From positions 6,961,122 through 7,025,121 of the forward strand of contig NC_087377.1 in NCBI RefSeq assembly GCF_963675165.1: DNA of 64,000 nt, written 5' to 3'. This DNA comes from Halichondria panicea (lineage: Eukaryota; Porifera; Demospongiae; Suberitida; Halichondriidae). This document shows, one piece after another, positions 1 through 11,140 of this stretch (its first letter is position 1; the number at the start of each line of letters is the position of its first letter). A program made the position numbers and the translations under genes. The notes under the pieces are model-generated. The model saw only the letters and a list, made by a program, of their open reading frames with translations, did no database searches and was not told the origin of the DNA.

Positions 1-440
1 CTTACTTGGAATATATTGCAGCCTTTTCAGAAGAGTTCGTAGCAAAACTTGTCTATGGAGTGTTCCTACTCTACTTAATAGTTATTGGTAGCTGTATAGA
101 TGAGAGTGAGAAGAGAGCTGCAAGATATAGACTCTACTGATGTATATAATATATATATATATATAGCAGCGATTAATTTTAGCTTTTAGACTTTATACTT
201 TTGACATCCTTTTTAGATCAATCATGGTTGATCCATTTCCCACTCTTTATAAGTTTACCTACGATCACCCTTGCAGTAAAATTACTGTAAGAAATTATAA
301 TATCTATGCAGATATATATAATTTTTGTATTATATAGCAATAGCTATAACTTTATACAATGTATGTTATGTAGCTTGGACACGTCCACCGAGGCATCAGC
401 ACCCATCGAGGCATCAGCACCTGCGGTGCTTTAATTACTA
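1..440 (+). repeat. Interspersed repeat family A, copy 1 (left-truncated)
   Basis: This stretch resembles the fuller copies at 9327-9842, 10577-11140 (reverse) and 44487-44935. It shares a block around TTTTCAGAAGAG and an end containing the small hairpin AGCACC-TGC-GGTGCT followed by TTTCAT or TTTAAT. There is no coding capacity. The left part of the family (TTATGCCTCGG start and a GT microsatellite) lies outside the window. The superfamily is not assigned. Confidence 0.6.
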
Positions 441-624
441 TAGAAGTCATGTTCACTCTTTGTAGAACACACAATTTGAAGATTTTACAACACTTAGCTT
501 TTCTCTTTAATTTCTAGGGTAAAATCTGACTTATGAATTGCATCTATTGTAATGAATGATCACAGTAGTACATTGTCATCTTGTAAAGCATTCAAGTCAC
601 GAGCCCTGGCAGCATCGTGTATGT

Positions 625-739
625 CCAGAGGAGGTACGACATCCGCGTGTCAAAGGAAATGTTTTACACACACATTCCTTAGGTCAAAGTTCAATAGAAT
701 GTGGGTGTTTAAGACACGCGGATGTCGTACCTCCTCTGG
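625..739. repeat. Foldback (MITE-like) element with 27-bp perfect inverted repeats
   Basis: Positions 625-651 and 713-739 are perfect reverse complements; the arms begin CCAGAGGAGGT. The same outer motif starts the inverted repeats at 14617-14783 and 19502-19646, so this is probably a short relative of that family. The overlapping ORFs here are by-products of the hairpin. The rest of 440-1100 shows nothing I can assign. Confidence 0.75.
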
Positions 740-1099
740 GTACTCTTGCACTAGTAGTGCATTAGAGAGATGGTATAATTATTGTAAACTTGTTAATTTT
801 AGCAAGAATCTAGGTTCATGCATGGTTGAACTTCTCTTTATACAGCAATTCTCAGGGCAGATCAACAAACAGAGCTTCCCCAGAATTGGTGAGTGATTGC
901 ATCACCTGTATGTGTGGGTTATTCATGAATGTGCGCACTGTGTGCTTTGCCGAGTTAAGCATAATTATGCTCTGGTGGTTTGTTGATGCTATAATCTACC
1001 TGTGTTTGTGTAGGCTGTTTCTGTATATTATTTTCCCAAGAACCCAAATTAATGTGATCAAAACTGTTAGTTTCTTGTGAAATTAACAACAAAAGAGCT

Positions 1100-1560
1100 T
1101 GCTATCAACTTTTGTCAATGAACACGGCAAAGCTGTCTGTGTGTGTGTCTATTGCAGCTGTAACGTACTGCTCAACAGTTCTAATGCCACGAAAACTAAC
1201 AGCTTCTATATATAGGCTTCTAGCTTTAACTCGTGGATTTGCAAACTAAAGCTTCTTTCTCGGGTTGTGGCTAATTTTACTCACAGTTAAGGCTGTTGCA
1301 GTCTCTTTAGAATCTTTCGTAGCATCATCTGTTCACACAAACTTTGTATTTGAGTTATTAACTTTGCACTAAAGCGCAAGCTATAGCTTCTTGTTCGCTA
1401 CAATAGTTAGAAAAGAGCTGCAAAGCTGTACGTACTGCCAGAAGCTGCAGCCATAAACTGCTTATAGGTCACTGTTTAGTTCTTGTTAGAGTTTTTTATC
1501 GAGGCAGTAGCAAGGCATAATCTACTGATAATAGTGTGTATACGGCCACTTTTGCGGGGG
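1100..1560 (+). repeat. Interspersed repeat family A, divergent variant
   Basis: The sequence from the GTGTGTGTGT tract through ACTAACAGCTTCTATA to the GCAAGCTATAGCTTC region matches 29046-29400, which starts with TTATGCCTCGAGG. Both are divergent relatives of family A. No ORF of interest is present. From 1560 to 2280 I see only AT-rich intron or intergenic sequence. Confidence 0.6.
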
Positions 1561-2280
1561 CGGCAATAAATCAAGGTATTATTTTGATGGGCGGGCTATA
1601 AAATGACCTCACAAATACGAACTTGTCTGCACTTTTCCAGATTAAATTGTGTGACCAGGCAAGGATTATATAGACACATCCTGTATGTGTGTCGCTTATG
1701 TCAATCTTACTAGGCATAGTGTGGCATAGTGACAGTTTCTTGCTGGCCCTGATTGTATTTACAGTAATCTTAATTGCCACTTGTGTGAGTAAATTGGGAC
1801 TTTCAATGCTGTAAGGGCTTGTAAAAAGATAACAAGGTGAAACAAAAGTTTCCCACTTTTGCATAGTTATACCGTTTATGAATCAAGTCAGATTTTTCAT
1901 CCTTTTCTCATAATTAATGTACACCCTTGTGCATATCCTCCCCATTCCCTATGGTACGTACACATACAGTGTAGTGTACTTTGCGCAGGTTAAAAGTTGG
2001 GCGGCCTAATCACTAGTCAGGTTGAGTTTTGACACAAGATCATTCTTCAAATGTGTGTTGTCTACAGTCTATTAAACTGTGGTGGCTCAAGAATATCTCG
2101 AGAAGAAGTTATATAATTATAGTATCTACTATATAATATTATAGTATCTAGATAGAGTGTGTGGTGTTATGATGTGTGTTTCAAGCCAAAGGCCTAGCTT
2201 TCACATGTTGTTATTTCCACTATCAGGTCCCTGGGGGCATTGAGTAAAATAAGCAGGTTTAATGTGTATATTGTCTGCAG

Positions 2281-5200
2281 GGTGCCTCAATAACATCTCA
2301 AGTAGCATTTTACGATGTCGCCCGCCCTGAGAACATGTCTCTGGAATGCATCACAGCTGACACTGACGATACACTTCCACCAGGTTATGACGTTGTGCGT
2401 GCAGAGAACATGCCAAGTCCTGAATACGAAACTGTACCATTAGTTCAGCCAGCCAAACCTACATTCACTAGTGATAACCCTCCACCCCTTCCCCCTCCCA
2501 TGATACGAGGAGACAGTAGTGAGGCATCTGATCTACCACCTGCCTACAATCCTGCCGTGGATAACGAGAGTGTTGGTGTTATGTCAGTAGAGAGCTCTAT
2601 CAGCCACGGTCAGTCAGTAGATGAGGAGGTTGATGAGTCGGTGGAGAGAGATCTATCAGTCAGCACCGTGGAACATGATGGTACTACGGAAGAGGCCATT
2701 GGTAGCACTGAAGCTCAACTGGATGTTGACCTTGTAGACACAGTACGAGGTGCAGAGAGTGGAGCTGGTAACAATGACCATAGTGAACAAGAGGCAATGA
2801 TCGCTGTGCAGGTGAGTGCTTTATAGCACAAGTAAAGGTTTTCTGTACGCTTTCTCCTTTCATTTTTTTACACAGTTGTGGTTTTGTAGCACGTTTGTAT
2901 ACACATTACAATCAGGGTTTCATTTAGACATTTGGCATACATGTAGGTGACCGTGTGGGTTATTTGTGCAATGTTGCTGTGTATTAACAATCTATGTAAT
3001 AGCTATAATTGGCTGTTAGGTACATGTACATATAATTATAATGCCCAGAATCCACTGTTTAGTTTTCATCTGTATGTGGGTCACCTGTTTCGATCACTTT
3101 TACTCATGGCGTGGTGACAGCAGAGGAGGCTGGAACCACTTGCCTTTGCTAATTATGGTCACTAATTTGAAATTCTCTTGCACTACTCACTACTTTTATC
3201 CTATAGTTTTTAGTGTCTTTGGGGGGGGGGGTCAAATTTTATTTTGCCGATTTTACTCAGAAGCAGAGATACAAGTCTCAAAGCTGGCTATGCATTGACC
3301 TCGATAACTAGCTGCTCATGATATCGAGGCTAGTACAAGCAGTGATTTTTGATTGTATCTCTGCTTCTGAGAAAATTGGCGAAAGTTGCCCCCCCCCCCT
3401 GCAAAATAACGTTTTAAACTTACAGACACTAGACAACAATGGGGTGCTTACAGAGGAGACCACTAGCACTTCACAAGCAAAGGACGAGCGTACAGAGGAT
3501 GAAGGTGACGGTGGACTTGAGACAAAGATTACTGCACAAGTGAGGACTATAATTTTATATACATGTAGTGTGTATATATAGACTGTTATATTGTCTGTGA
3601 TATTTTCATGTGGTACATATTATACCCTAAATTAACAGCTGCTTTTGCAGTCTCCCCTTGTCCCTTATTGTGAGTACTTTATGTCTTTAATATGTGGATG
3701 TGAGGAATCATATAGCTGTGTGAGCATGGTCACACAAATTAATGTGTGGCAAGTGTCTGGCAGTTGTACAGTGATTCCAGTGAAGGAATCGGAAACCTTT
3801 ATGCTTGAATACAATTCATGACATTGCATGATTATATCGGTGGGAAAGTACATGTACATGCACTAGTCGATGTCACAAATGTCCTCTGTACTGTACTGTT
3901 GTGTTACAATTTTAACAGTGAATATAATTATATATAGATAGGAAGTATAATACAGTAGAACCTCGCTAATCCGAATAGAGCCGGGCCAGACCCCATCCGA
4001 ATACATGAAATTTCCGAATTAACAGATGTCATTAATTGATTATGAATATCATTAACAAAGACACTTTTATACATGTATTATGATATTACTGTGGCCAGAA
4101 GGGAAGCTGCTAGCTAGAATAGTCTTTTATCTCAACTTTCTCTCCAATACAGTGAGTCTTGTTCTTCGTTTTCTTTGCAGTGGCCATTTGTCTTGACAAT
4201 AAAATTATTGCTGATTCAGCAAAGCAATATGGATTGCGCATGCGCAGAGTAGTCTATTCTACTGACAGCCCCTCCTCTTTTTCAGTTTGCATTTTGTCCG
4301 GATTTGCGAGGTTTCGGATTAAAGGGGTCCGGATTAGCGAGGTTCTACTGTAATGTGAATTGTAAATTATACACAGGCCATAAAACTGCAAGATTTTTGG
4401 CAAATTTATTTTACTTTAAATGTCCCCACCCACTCCCACGCAGTTGGTAAAGCACAAACCTATTGACAAGTTGATGATGAAGGACTCATCCAAGGTCGGC
4501 TACTCGAAGGTGGACAATGACAAACTCAAACCAGTCGTCCCACCACCAGGTACAGTACTATTGTGTACACAATGAATGCTCTGAAACAAACTTAATTGGG
4601 GCAGTATACAGTGGAGCCCCTGAATCATGTTATACTTATTGTCCACTACATCAGAATTTATGACAGTAAACCTCCGAGGACGAGGGCAACGCCCCGAGGC
4701 CAAGGACGGTTTACGATTGCCATAAATTCGATGTAGTGGACAATAAGTGTTATATACCCACTGGAATGAAAATTGCTCGCTACCTAAGCTACCTCACAAC
4801 TAGCTAACTGTCTCCCAGCCTTCCTGGGTGTTTAGTGAGCCCCAGCCATCTGTCCTGCCCTTGTCAACATTCAACATGTGTCTAAGTGTAATTCAATCTC
4901 AACCAATCTTCCTAATTTTAGCTCTTCTACCACGACAACTCCCACTACTGCCCACCCACGAGACGCTCATGGATCTGCTACACAACGTTGACAATAAGTG
5001 GGAGAATATCGCCAAAGCACTGAACTTTGACGAGGACAGAGTCGACGAAATCTTTACCAACAACGAAAATGAATATCTCCGACTATACGAACTGATGGAG
5101 TATTACTTCATGAACGTCCATTGCAGTCACTCTTGGGAGGAGATGGTGCGAGTGCTGACGGAGATAGGGGAGCATAGTTTGGCTGAGAGAATAAAAGCAG

Positions 5201-5322
5201 AGAAAATACAAGGTGTGTGTGTAGTACTCATTAGAAAGAGTGGCATTGCTTTCTTGTCAATAATTATCGGTAGTATATAGCTTAAGAGTCCTACTGCTAC
5301 TTACCCAATTTCTCTAGGGTGA
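2281..5322 (+). CDS. Death-domain protein, 3' part (5' end outside the window or not found)
   Basis: Exons by splice consensus and phase: 2281-2811, 3426-3539, 4444-4549, 4922-5212 and 5318-5322 with TGA at 5320-5322. Phases 0, 0, 1, 1 fit without any adjustment and give 348 residues from the first visible exon. The N-terminal half is acidic and Ser/Thr/Pro rich. It has two related tyrosine segments (YDVARPENM and YDVVRAENM), then YETVPL, a PPLPPPM proline stretch and PPAYNP. The C-terminal ~75 residues look like a death domain: KWENIAKALNF, DEIFTNN, then SWEEMVRVLTEIGEHSLAERI, and the protein ends seven residues later. Death domains assemble signalling complexes through homotypic contacts. 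The exon at 2281 begins after an acceptor, so at least one upstream exon exists, possibly with a receptor ectodomain or membrane span. Tyrosine and proline motifs suggest SH2, WW or SH3 partners; that is inference. Introns hold a foldback and a pogo-like MITE. Confidence 0.78.
3220..3403. repeat. Foldback element with homopolymer G/C outer ends
   Basis: A run of G at about 3221-3230 and a run of C at about 3391-3399 bracket inverted arms (CAGAAGCAGAGATAC near 3259 against GTATCTCTGCTTCTG near 3355), with a CGATAACTAGC... loop. It lies in the intron of the death-domain gene and ends only about 25 bases before the exon at 3426, so it may influence splicing there. Confidence 0.65.
3953..4350. 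mobile_element. pogo/Tigger-like MITE, 398 bp, TA target duplication
   Basis: Begins CAGTAGAACCTCGCTAATCC and ends GGATTAGCGAGGTTCTACTG, with TA on both sides (3951-3952 and 4351-4352). TA duplication plus a CAGTAGAACCTCG-type terminus is typical of pogo/Tigger members of the Tc1/mariner group. No transposase is encoded, so it is non-autonomous. It carries a perfect TGCGCATGCGCA palindrome at 4235-4246 and lies in the intron between exons 3426-3539 and 4444-4549. Confidence 0.8.
4630..4756. repeat. Foldback element in the death-domain gene intron
   Basis: The left arm (TTATACTTATTGTCCACTAC onward) is mirrored by GTAGTGGACAATAAGTGTTATA at the right end. The centre is GC-rich (GAGGACGAGGGCAACGCC). 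No coding content; a small non-autonomous repeat. Confidence 0.65.
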
Positions 5323-5789
5323 ATACCTGTAGTATAAATTCTCCCAAGTGGCACGAATTGACAGCTACCATGCAGTTGTATGAGTTCTAAACATAATTAT
5401 GTTACGGTATATACATGTGGACAAGAGTTCATTATGAACTCTTGATGTGGAGTACTAAAGAGAAGAGGGCATGCACACCAACTATTACATGTATGCAGTA
5501 CAAAAGTACAGGAAATGTCTAAAATAGATTTCTATAAATAGATTTTGAAGTACATAGCATAATATATATAGAGATACGACATGCTTAGCTGGCAGTTTAC
5601 CGTGACCTTGCCGCGACAAATTAACTCTTGGCTTGTAGAACACTTGTAACTGACTGTTTAGCTCGTTGCTCAAAGTCTTTATGGCTAGTTGTTTCTCCAG
5701 CCGAGGTCCTAGGTATAACTCGCAAGATATTTATAAAGGGTGCGATACATCTTTTGTAGCAAGCATAATTATCTCGTAACTGAATCGGA

Positions 5790-6050
5790 GTTCACTGAGG
5801 TTTAGTAACGGAAATAGGTCTCCTTCTAATTACAGCACCGCTCTAGTGTTAACATCAACCTCGAAATTTTGGCATCAATCGTTATTAAACACTCACAATC
5901 ATGTCGATCATTTCCCACTATTCGTGTTTCCTAATTAATGCAACAATGTTTATCATTAGTAATGTGTGTAAGATAGCTAGTAGTTTTATGTTATGTAGCT
6001 TCGACACCTCCATCGAGGCGTCAGTACCCGCGGTGCTTTCATTACATGTA
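5790..6050 (+). repeat. Interspersed repeat family A, 3' portion
   Basis: TTTTGGCATCAATCG and the hairpin end near 6020-6045 (CCGCGGTGCTTTCATTA) match the right half of family A. A second short hairpin end lies at about 6140-6172. The remaining bases 5323-5790 and up to 6241 show no exon I can support, so the start of the following gene is not visible. Confidence 0.55.
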
Positions 6051-6241
6051 CAGTGTGTATAATTATTATTATAGCTTCTACGCTCTTGGGCTTGGTGGGT
6101 TTACTGCCAAATTTTACCTTATCAGTCCTATAAACTTTGCATTGAGGCATCAGAACGGGCGGTGCTTTCGTTCCTCAAAGTGTTTTCTGTTTAGAATATA
6201 TATTTTTATTACGTCTGAAATTTACCGATGCAATTTACTAG

Positions 6242-8515
6242 ATCAAGATGCCCACGATGCCGACTCTTATCTGAAAGCAGTGGAAGCCAACAACTGTGAT
6301 GAAAGTAATAGTTACTGTGTAGTGTTAACTTACTCTCTTACACATTTTGTACATCTAGGCACTCAAGCATCCGTACAAGGCAATGAATCGAAAGCTGAGC
6401 CACCAACGCAAGATAAGAAGGATACAGTGGAAACCAACAACTGTGATGAAAGTAATAGTTACTGTGTAGTGTTAACTTACTCTCTTACACATTTTGTACA
6501 TCTAGGCACTCAAGCATCCGTACAAGGCAATGAATCGAAAGCTGAGCCACCAACGCAAGATAAGAAGGATACAGTGGAATCCAACAACTGTGATGAAAGT
6601 AATAGTTACTGTGTAGTGTTAACTTACTCTTTTACACATTTTGTACATCTAGGCACTCAAGCATCCGTACAAGGCAATGAATCGAAAGCTGAGCCACCAA
6701 CGCAAGATAAGAAGGATACAGTGGAAACCAACAACTGTGATGAAAGTAATAGTTACTGTGTAGTGTTAACTTACTCTCTTACACATTTTGTACATCTAGG
6801 CACTCAAGCATCCGTACAAGGCAATGAATCGAAAGCTGAGCCACCAACGCAAGATAAGAAGGATACAGTGGAAACCAACAACTGTGATGAAAGTAATAGT
6901 TACTGTGTAGTGTTAACTTACTCTCTTACACATTTTGTACATCTAGGCACTCAAGCATCCGTACAAGGCAATGAATCGAAAGCTGAGCCACCAACGCAAG
7001 ATAAGAAGGATACAGTGGAAACCAACAACTGTGATGAAAGTAATAGTTACTGTGTAGTGTTAACTTACTCTCTTACACATTTTGTACATCTAGGCACCCA
7101 AGCATCCGTACAAGGCAATGAATCGAAAGCTGAACCACCAACGCAAGATAAGAAGGATACAGTGGAATCCAACAACTGTGATGAAAGTAATAGTTACTGT
7201 GTAGTGTTACTTACTGTCTTACACATTTTGTACATCTAGGCACTCAAGCATCCGTACAAGGCAATGAATCGAAAGCTGAGCCACCAACGCAAGATAAGAA
7301 GGATACAGTGGAAACCAACAACTGTGATGAAAGTAATAGTTACTGTGTAGTGTTAACTTACTCTCTTACACATTTTGTACATCTAGGCACTCAAGCATCC
7401 GTACGAGGCAATGAATCGAAAGTTGTGCCACCAACGCAGAATGATCTTAGTCACCCACAAGTTGTAGGTACGTATAACAATTATAAAAAAATTATGTATG
7501 ATTGCAAGGGAACCATTAAGATTATACTACATGTTAGCCTCGATTTCAGCCGCAAAGAAAATGGTGGCCTGGTATACCTTGTATGCGCATGCGCATACAT
7601 TACCCCAGAAAGGGGGTAATCCGTGGATTTGTGGATACTGTCAGTAAATTAAACCATATACTATTTGTATTCTGAAGTTACAGTCCGTTACATAGAACCA
7701 CTCCTGTGATAGAACTTATTTGGAAGTATTGTGCTAAGATAACTGGGTTCTTAAGCCCTTTATTGTATCAAGCTAAGTATCTACTTAACGACATTCTATA
7801 CTGTAAGGCTACAGATGTTATAGGAAAGGCATGATGTGTTCCTGTGGGTCCCCTGATGAGGCTGTGGTAATATTGACCAGGCAAGTCTTCTGCTACCAAA
7901 TCTTAAGATAAAGAAGCTAATGATCACTCCTGAAAGCTTTTAACTAGACACTCGATCAGGAAGTTATTCACTCAAGATCTACTGATGTATTAAAGATTCC
8001 ACCACTCTTCCTAGCTGGCAGCTCTAGCTATCTGGGAGGCTTTCTTGAACTGTCTCTTTGATAAACAGAACTAGAAGAAGCAACACTGCTGTAGCATAAT
8101 TATTCTACTTTGATTAGTGTCTTTGAAAGTTGCCATTGTGGTTACATTGTCATACATATTCTTCCTTTTTGTAACTTTGTTCGTTTTCAATTTGTATGGT
8201 GAAATTGCTGTCAAGCACAAGGTATACCAGGCCGCCTTTCTCTTTGCGGCTGGAATCGAGGCTAGTATGTGCATGGAGAGCATTATTACTAATTTAGTCT
8301 GCATTGTACAGCAATGTGACATGTGTGTTATTGCCAGAACTGTCCTATTATATTTAGATCCTCTACCAATTGACAAGTCTAATCAGTCGAGTGTGAAAGA
8401 GGGTAAGTATTGTACCAATTTGACCGACAAAATTAGATATTCCTGTGTTCTTCAGGAAATGACGAGAATCAATCAGAAAATGACAAGAATCAATTGAATG
8501 TAACAAAGCTAGGAG
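6242..8515 (+). CDS. Gene fragment built of tandemly duplicated symmetric (phase 1-1) exons
   Basis: I do not recognise the family. Proposed exons: 6242-6304 (63 nt), seven near-identical 93-nt exons at 6359-6451, 6506-6598, 6653-6745, 6800-6892, 6947-7039, 7094-7186 and 7240-7332, a variant 81-nt exon 7387-7467, then 8358-8402 (45 nt) and 8456-8515 (60 nt). Introns between the repeats are 54 nt (53 in one case), start GTAATAG and end CATCTAG. Every exon is phase 1 at both ends, so any number can be added without shifting the frame. The spliced product is about 300 residues of low-complexity hydrophilic sequence rich in D, N, E, Q, K, S and T. Each unit reads TQASVQGNESK, then AEPPTQDKKDTVE, then T/S-NNCDE with one cysteine. 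No start or stop is visible, so the gene continues on at least one side. The single uninterrupted ORF across this array comes from reading the introns through. The 7467-8358 intron holds a MULE-like element. Confidence 0.6.
6280..7440 (+). repeat. 147-bp tandem repeat, about 8 copies
   Basis: The unit repeats at exactly 147 bases (for example CAACTGTGAT at 6291 and 6438), except for one unit that is one base shorter because of a deletion at about 7207. Copies differ by only a few substitutions. The unit corresponds to one 93-nt exon plus one 54-nt intron of the surrounding gene model. Confidence 0.92.
7535..8264. mobile_element. TAGCCTCG-type (MULE-like) non-autonomous element, old copy
   Basis: Starts TAGCCTCGATTTCAGCCGC and ends in the inverted counterpart GCGGCTGGAATCGAGGCTA; the mirrored arms extend to GGCCTGGTATACCTT. 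It carries TGCGCATGCGCA at 7584-7595 just inside the left arm. The arms are imperfect and no clean target duplication remains, so it is older than the copies at 30560 and 45290. It lies within an intron of the tandem-exon gene. ORFs inside are not convincing. Confidence 0.7.
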
Positions 8516-9326
8516 GTAAGCAAGTCAAGTTTATAATTATAACCCTGGGGGGGGGGGGAACTAAACTGGTTGGAGCTTACCAGCTCTACAGCATATAGAA
8601 AGAAGCGCTTTTTAACAAGGAATCCAATGGTATATGAAACTTGAATTCCAGTGAAGTATGACAAAGTTATGATAACTTTATGAGAAGGTAAAACTCAACC
8701 GGCACAAATAGACTTTAGTTTGTAGATTTAAGCCAGAATAACTCATCATTTAGAGACTGAATCGTTTTCCTTGCCTATATACTAGCTAGCTAACAGCCTA
8801 ACTGCAAGAGAAGGGGTGCTCAGCTGGATAATCAGATACATTTCTCTGTGATTTGTATACTTGACTCAGGCTGGTTGGGGGTGCTCGAGCATCCCTAGCA
8901 CCCCCTGTTGATAAGATCTACATGGGAAGTACATGGGAAAAGTGCCTCAGAGGACTTACACACTAGTTGATAAGATCTACATGGGAAGTACGTGGGAAAA
9001 GTGCCTCAGAGCAGGGCAGGATACTAAATCAGTGCCTTTGGGCTTCTAAATCCCATAGACACCTCCAAAACTGTGTCTAACTATTATTTAGTATACCCGA
9101 AACTTACCTAGTATCTCGTTGTTAAGTATTGTAGTCAAGCCTCGAGGGCAAGGTTTGCGCATGCGCACTACTATCTGTCTATGTGATTTAGAACCCCTCA
9201 AGTACTTGTATATAGTACCCTCACTACGCTCAGGATACTAAATCAGTGCCTTTGAGCATCTAAATCCCATAGACACCTTCAAAACAGTGTCTAACTATTA
9301 AATTACGGCCTGAACAGCGTGTGTAG
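8516..9326. repeat. Non-coding stretch with two short direct duplications
   Basis: GATAAGATCTACATGGGAAG is present twice (near 8911 and 8969), each followed by GTGCCTCAGAG. A block of about 70 bases starting GGATACTAAATCAGTGCC is present near 9019 and 9233. A perfect TGCGCATGCGCA palindrome sits at 9156-9167. No coding sequence is supported. Confidence 0.6.
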
Positions 9327-9842
9327 TATAATTATGCCTCGGTGCGCATGCGCAAGCGAGGTATACGGTAGTGTGTTTGTGTGTGTGTGTGTGTGTATGT
9401 GTGTAGACTGCTACAGCTGCTCAAGGATGAATCAAGTGCAAGTAAGAGTTTCTATAGGCTTTTAGTCATGTTTACTTGGATTTTAATTCGTGGATTTACA
9501 AAATAATGCTTCGTTCTCGAGTTACGCCTAGTTTTGCTTACTTGGAATGCCATTGCAGCCTTTTCAGAAGAGCACGTAGCCAAACTTGTTTACCGAGAAT
9601 TGCTACTCTACTTAGTAGTTAGCTCTGCACTAGAACGCTATCTATTGGTAGCTGCAAGAGTGAGGAAGAGAGCTACAACACTCTGCAAATGGCAGCCATT
9701 AATTTTAGACTTGAACTTTTGGCATCGATCGTTTTTAACAACAATCATGGTCTATCATTACCCACTCTTTGAGTTTGCTATTGAGTTATGTAGCTTTGGC
9801 ATCTCCACCGAGGCATCAGCACCTGCGGTGCTTTCATTATTA
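9327..9842 (+). repeat. Interspersed repeat family A, full-length copy
   Basis: Starts near TTATGCCTCGGTGCGC, contains the TGCGCATGCGCA palindrome (9343-9354), a GT microsatellite (about 9371-9397) and a conserved body, and ends with the hairpin AGCACCTGCGGTGCT and TTTCATTA. A reverse-orientation copy lies 735 bases downstream. Overlapping ORFs are not conserved between copies and are rejected as genes. Confidence 0.75.
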
Positions 9843-10576
9843 ATAGCTATAGATTAAAACATGTGCAGTAGAACTTCTATACTGATATCTGATATATCAG
9901 ACACCATTGGAGAACAAGGTTTTGGTCGTACAGGTGTTTGTATAGTTGAGAGGTTTGATCACTCTTGCACATGTGTATATGTTTCCATGAGCCAATTTCT
10001 AGTGAAGCGTGAAACTGTACTAAATGCTAGGTCTTGCAAGCTTTAAAAAGACTACGGAGGCAGGCTAGAGGACACAAAAATGTGTATTTCAGCAATAATT
10101 TTCTGGCTGGCTGGGGGGTTGTTTTCTGAGGAGCAGAAAGCTGCATCGTTATATGTACGGAGTAGCGAGGTTGTCTCTACTGTTACATGTGCACTGCATG
10201 GGCTGCAATCCAGACCTTAGCTTGTGGCTGTTTTATACCAGATGGTCGTTATTCAAGGGTGCATGGCTGTAAAACGATGTATTATATAATTATCTATTAT
10301 TACTCACACTGTGCAGGAATTTGTTAAACCATTGTAGTATGCCAATAAATTCTTATAACGAGTCACGGGGCACACCGTATAGTGGGTATATATTAATTTG
10401 GCGATTTGGCGAATCTATAGGTGAGGGTCGCCAAATTAAAAACTAATTATACCAGACGAGGTTGGTCATGACTTGAATGTTTAGGGAGGAATGTGCGTGA
10501 ACGGAGAAAAAATAAACAGAAACTTCGAGAGAAAAGTAGCTATTCTAGCCAAGCTAACATACTGCAAATGATTAGG

Positions 10577-11140
10577 AAATGAAAGCACCGCGGGTGCTGA
10601 TGCCTCGGTGGAGATGCCAAAGCTATACATAACATAAAGCTACTAATAGCTTTAAAGTTTTATACACATGACATGATGAACGATTAATTTTGCTGCATGC
10701 AAACTCAAGGAGTGGGTAATGATCGACCATGATTGTTGTTAAGAACGATCGATGCCAAAAGTTAAAGTCTAAAATTAATGGCTGCATTAGCAGAGCCTTG
10801 CAGCTCTCTTCTCACTCTTGCAGCTACCAATAGCTAGCGTTCTAGTGCAGAGCTAACTACTAAGTAGAGTAGCAACACTCGGTAAACAAGTTTGGCTACG
10901 TGCTCTTCTGAAAAGGCTGCAAGTAAGCAAAACTAGGCATAACTCGAGAACAAAGCATTATTTTGCAAATCCACGAATTAAAATCCAAGTAAACATGACT
11001 AGAAGCCTATAGAAACTCTTACTTGCACTTGATTCATTCTTGAGCAGCTATAGCAGTCTACACAGACACACACACAGACAGACACACAAACACACTACCG
11101 TATACCTCGCTTGTGCATGCGCACCGAGGAATAATGATGC
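10577..11140 (-). repeat. Interspersed repeat family A, reverse full-length copy
   Basis: Begins AATGAAAGCACCGCGGGTGC and ends at the CTCGCTTGTGCATGCGCACC region, the reverse complement of the layout at 9327-9842. The pair forms a large inverted repeat with a 735-bp centre. Bases 9843-10576 hold no gene I can support; a small hairpin (ATTTGGCGA against TCGCCAAAT) lies near 10397-10436. Confidence 0.75.

Noticed and set aside
552-1080. ORFs around the first foldback
   Set aside because: They read through the inverted repeat and AT-rich DNA, with no domain or splice context.
6046-7239. A single 397-residue repetitive protein read straight through the 147-bp array
   Set aside because: The reading includes segments with GT and AG intron ends, the only frame-breaking deletion lies in such a segment, and the N-terminal part comes from a repeat. 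A spliced model is more consistent, although retention cannot be excluded.
6280-7440. CRISPR-like array
   Set aside because: The units are 147 bp with no variable spacers, in a eukaryotic setting with splice signals.
9780-9842. Helitron 3' end in family A
   Set aside because: A hairpin is present near the end, but it is not followed by the CTRR-type terminus expected of Helitrons.
9843-10046. Small ORF between the two family A repeats
   Set aside because: No domain, no conservation and no splice support.
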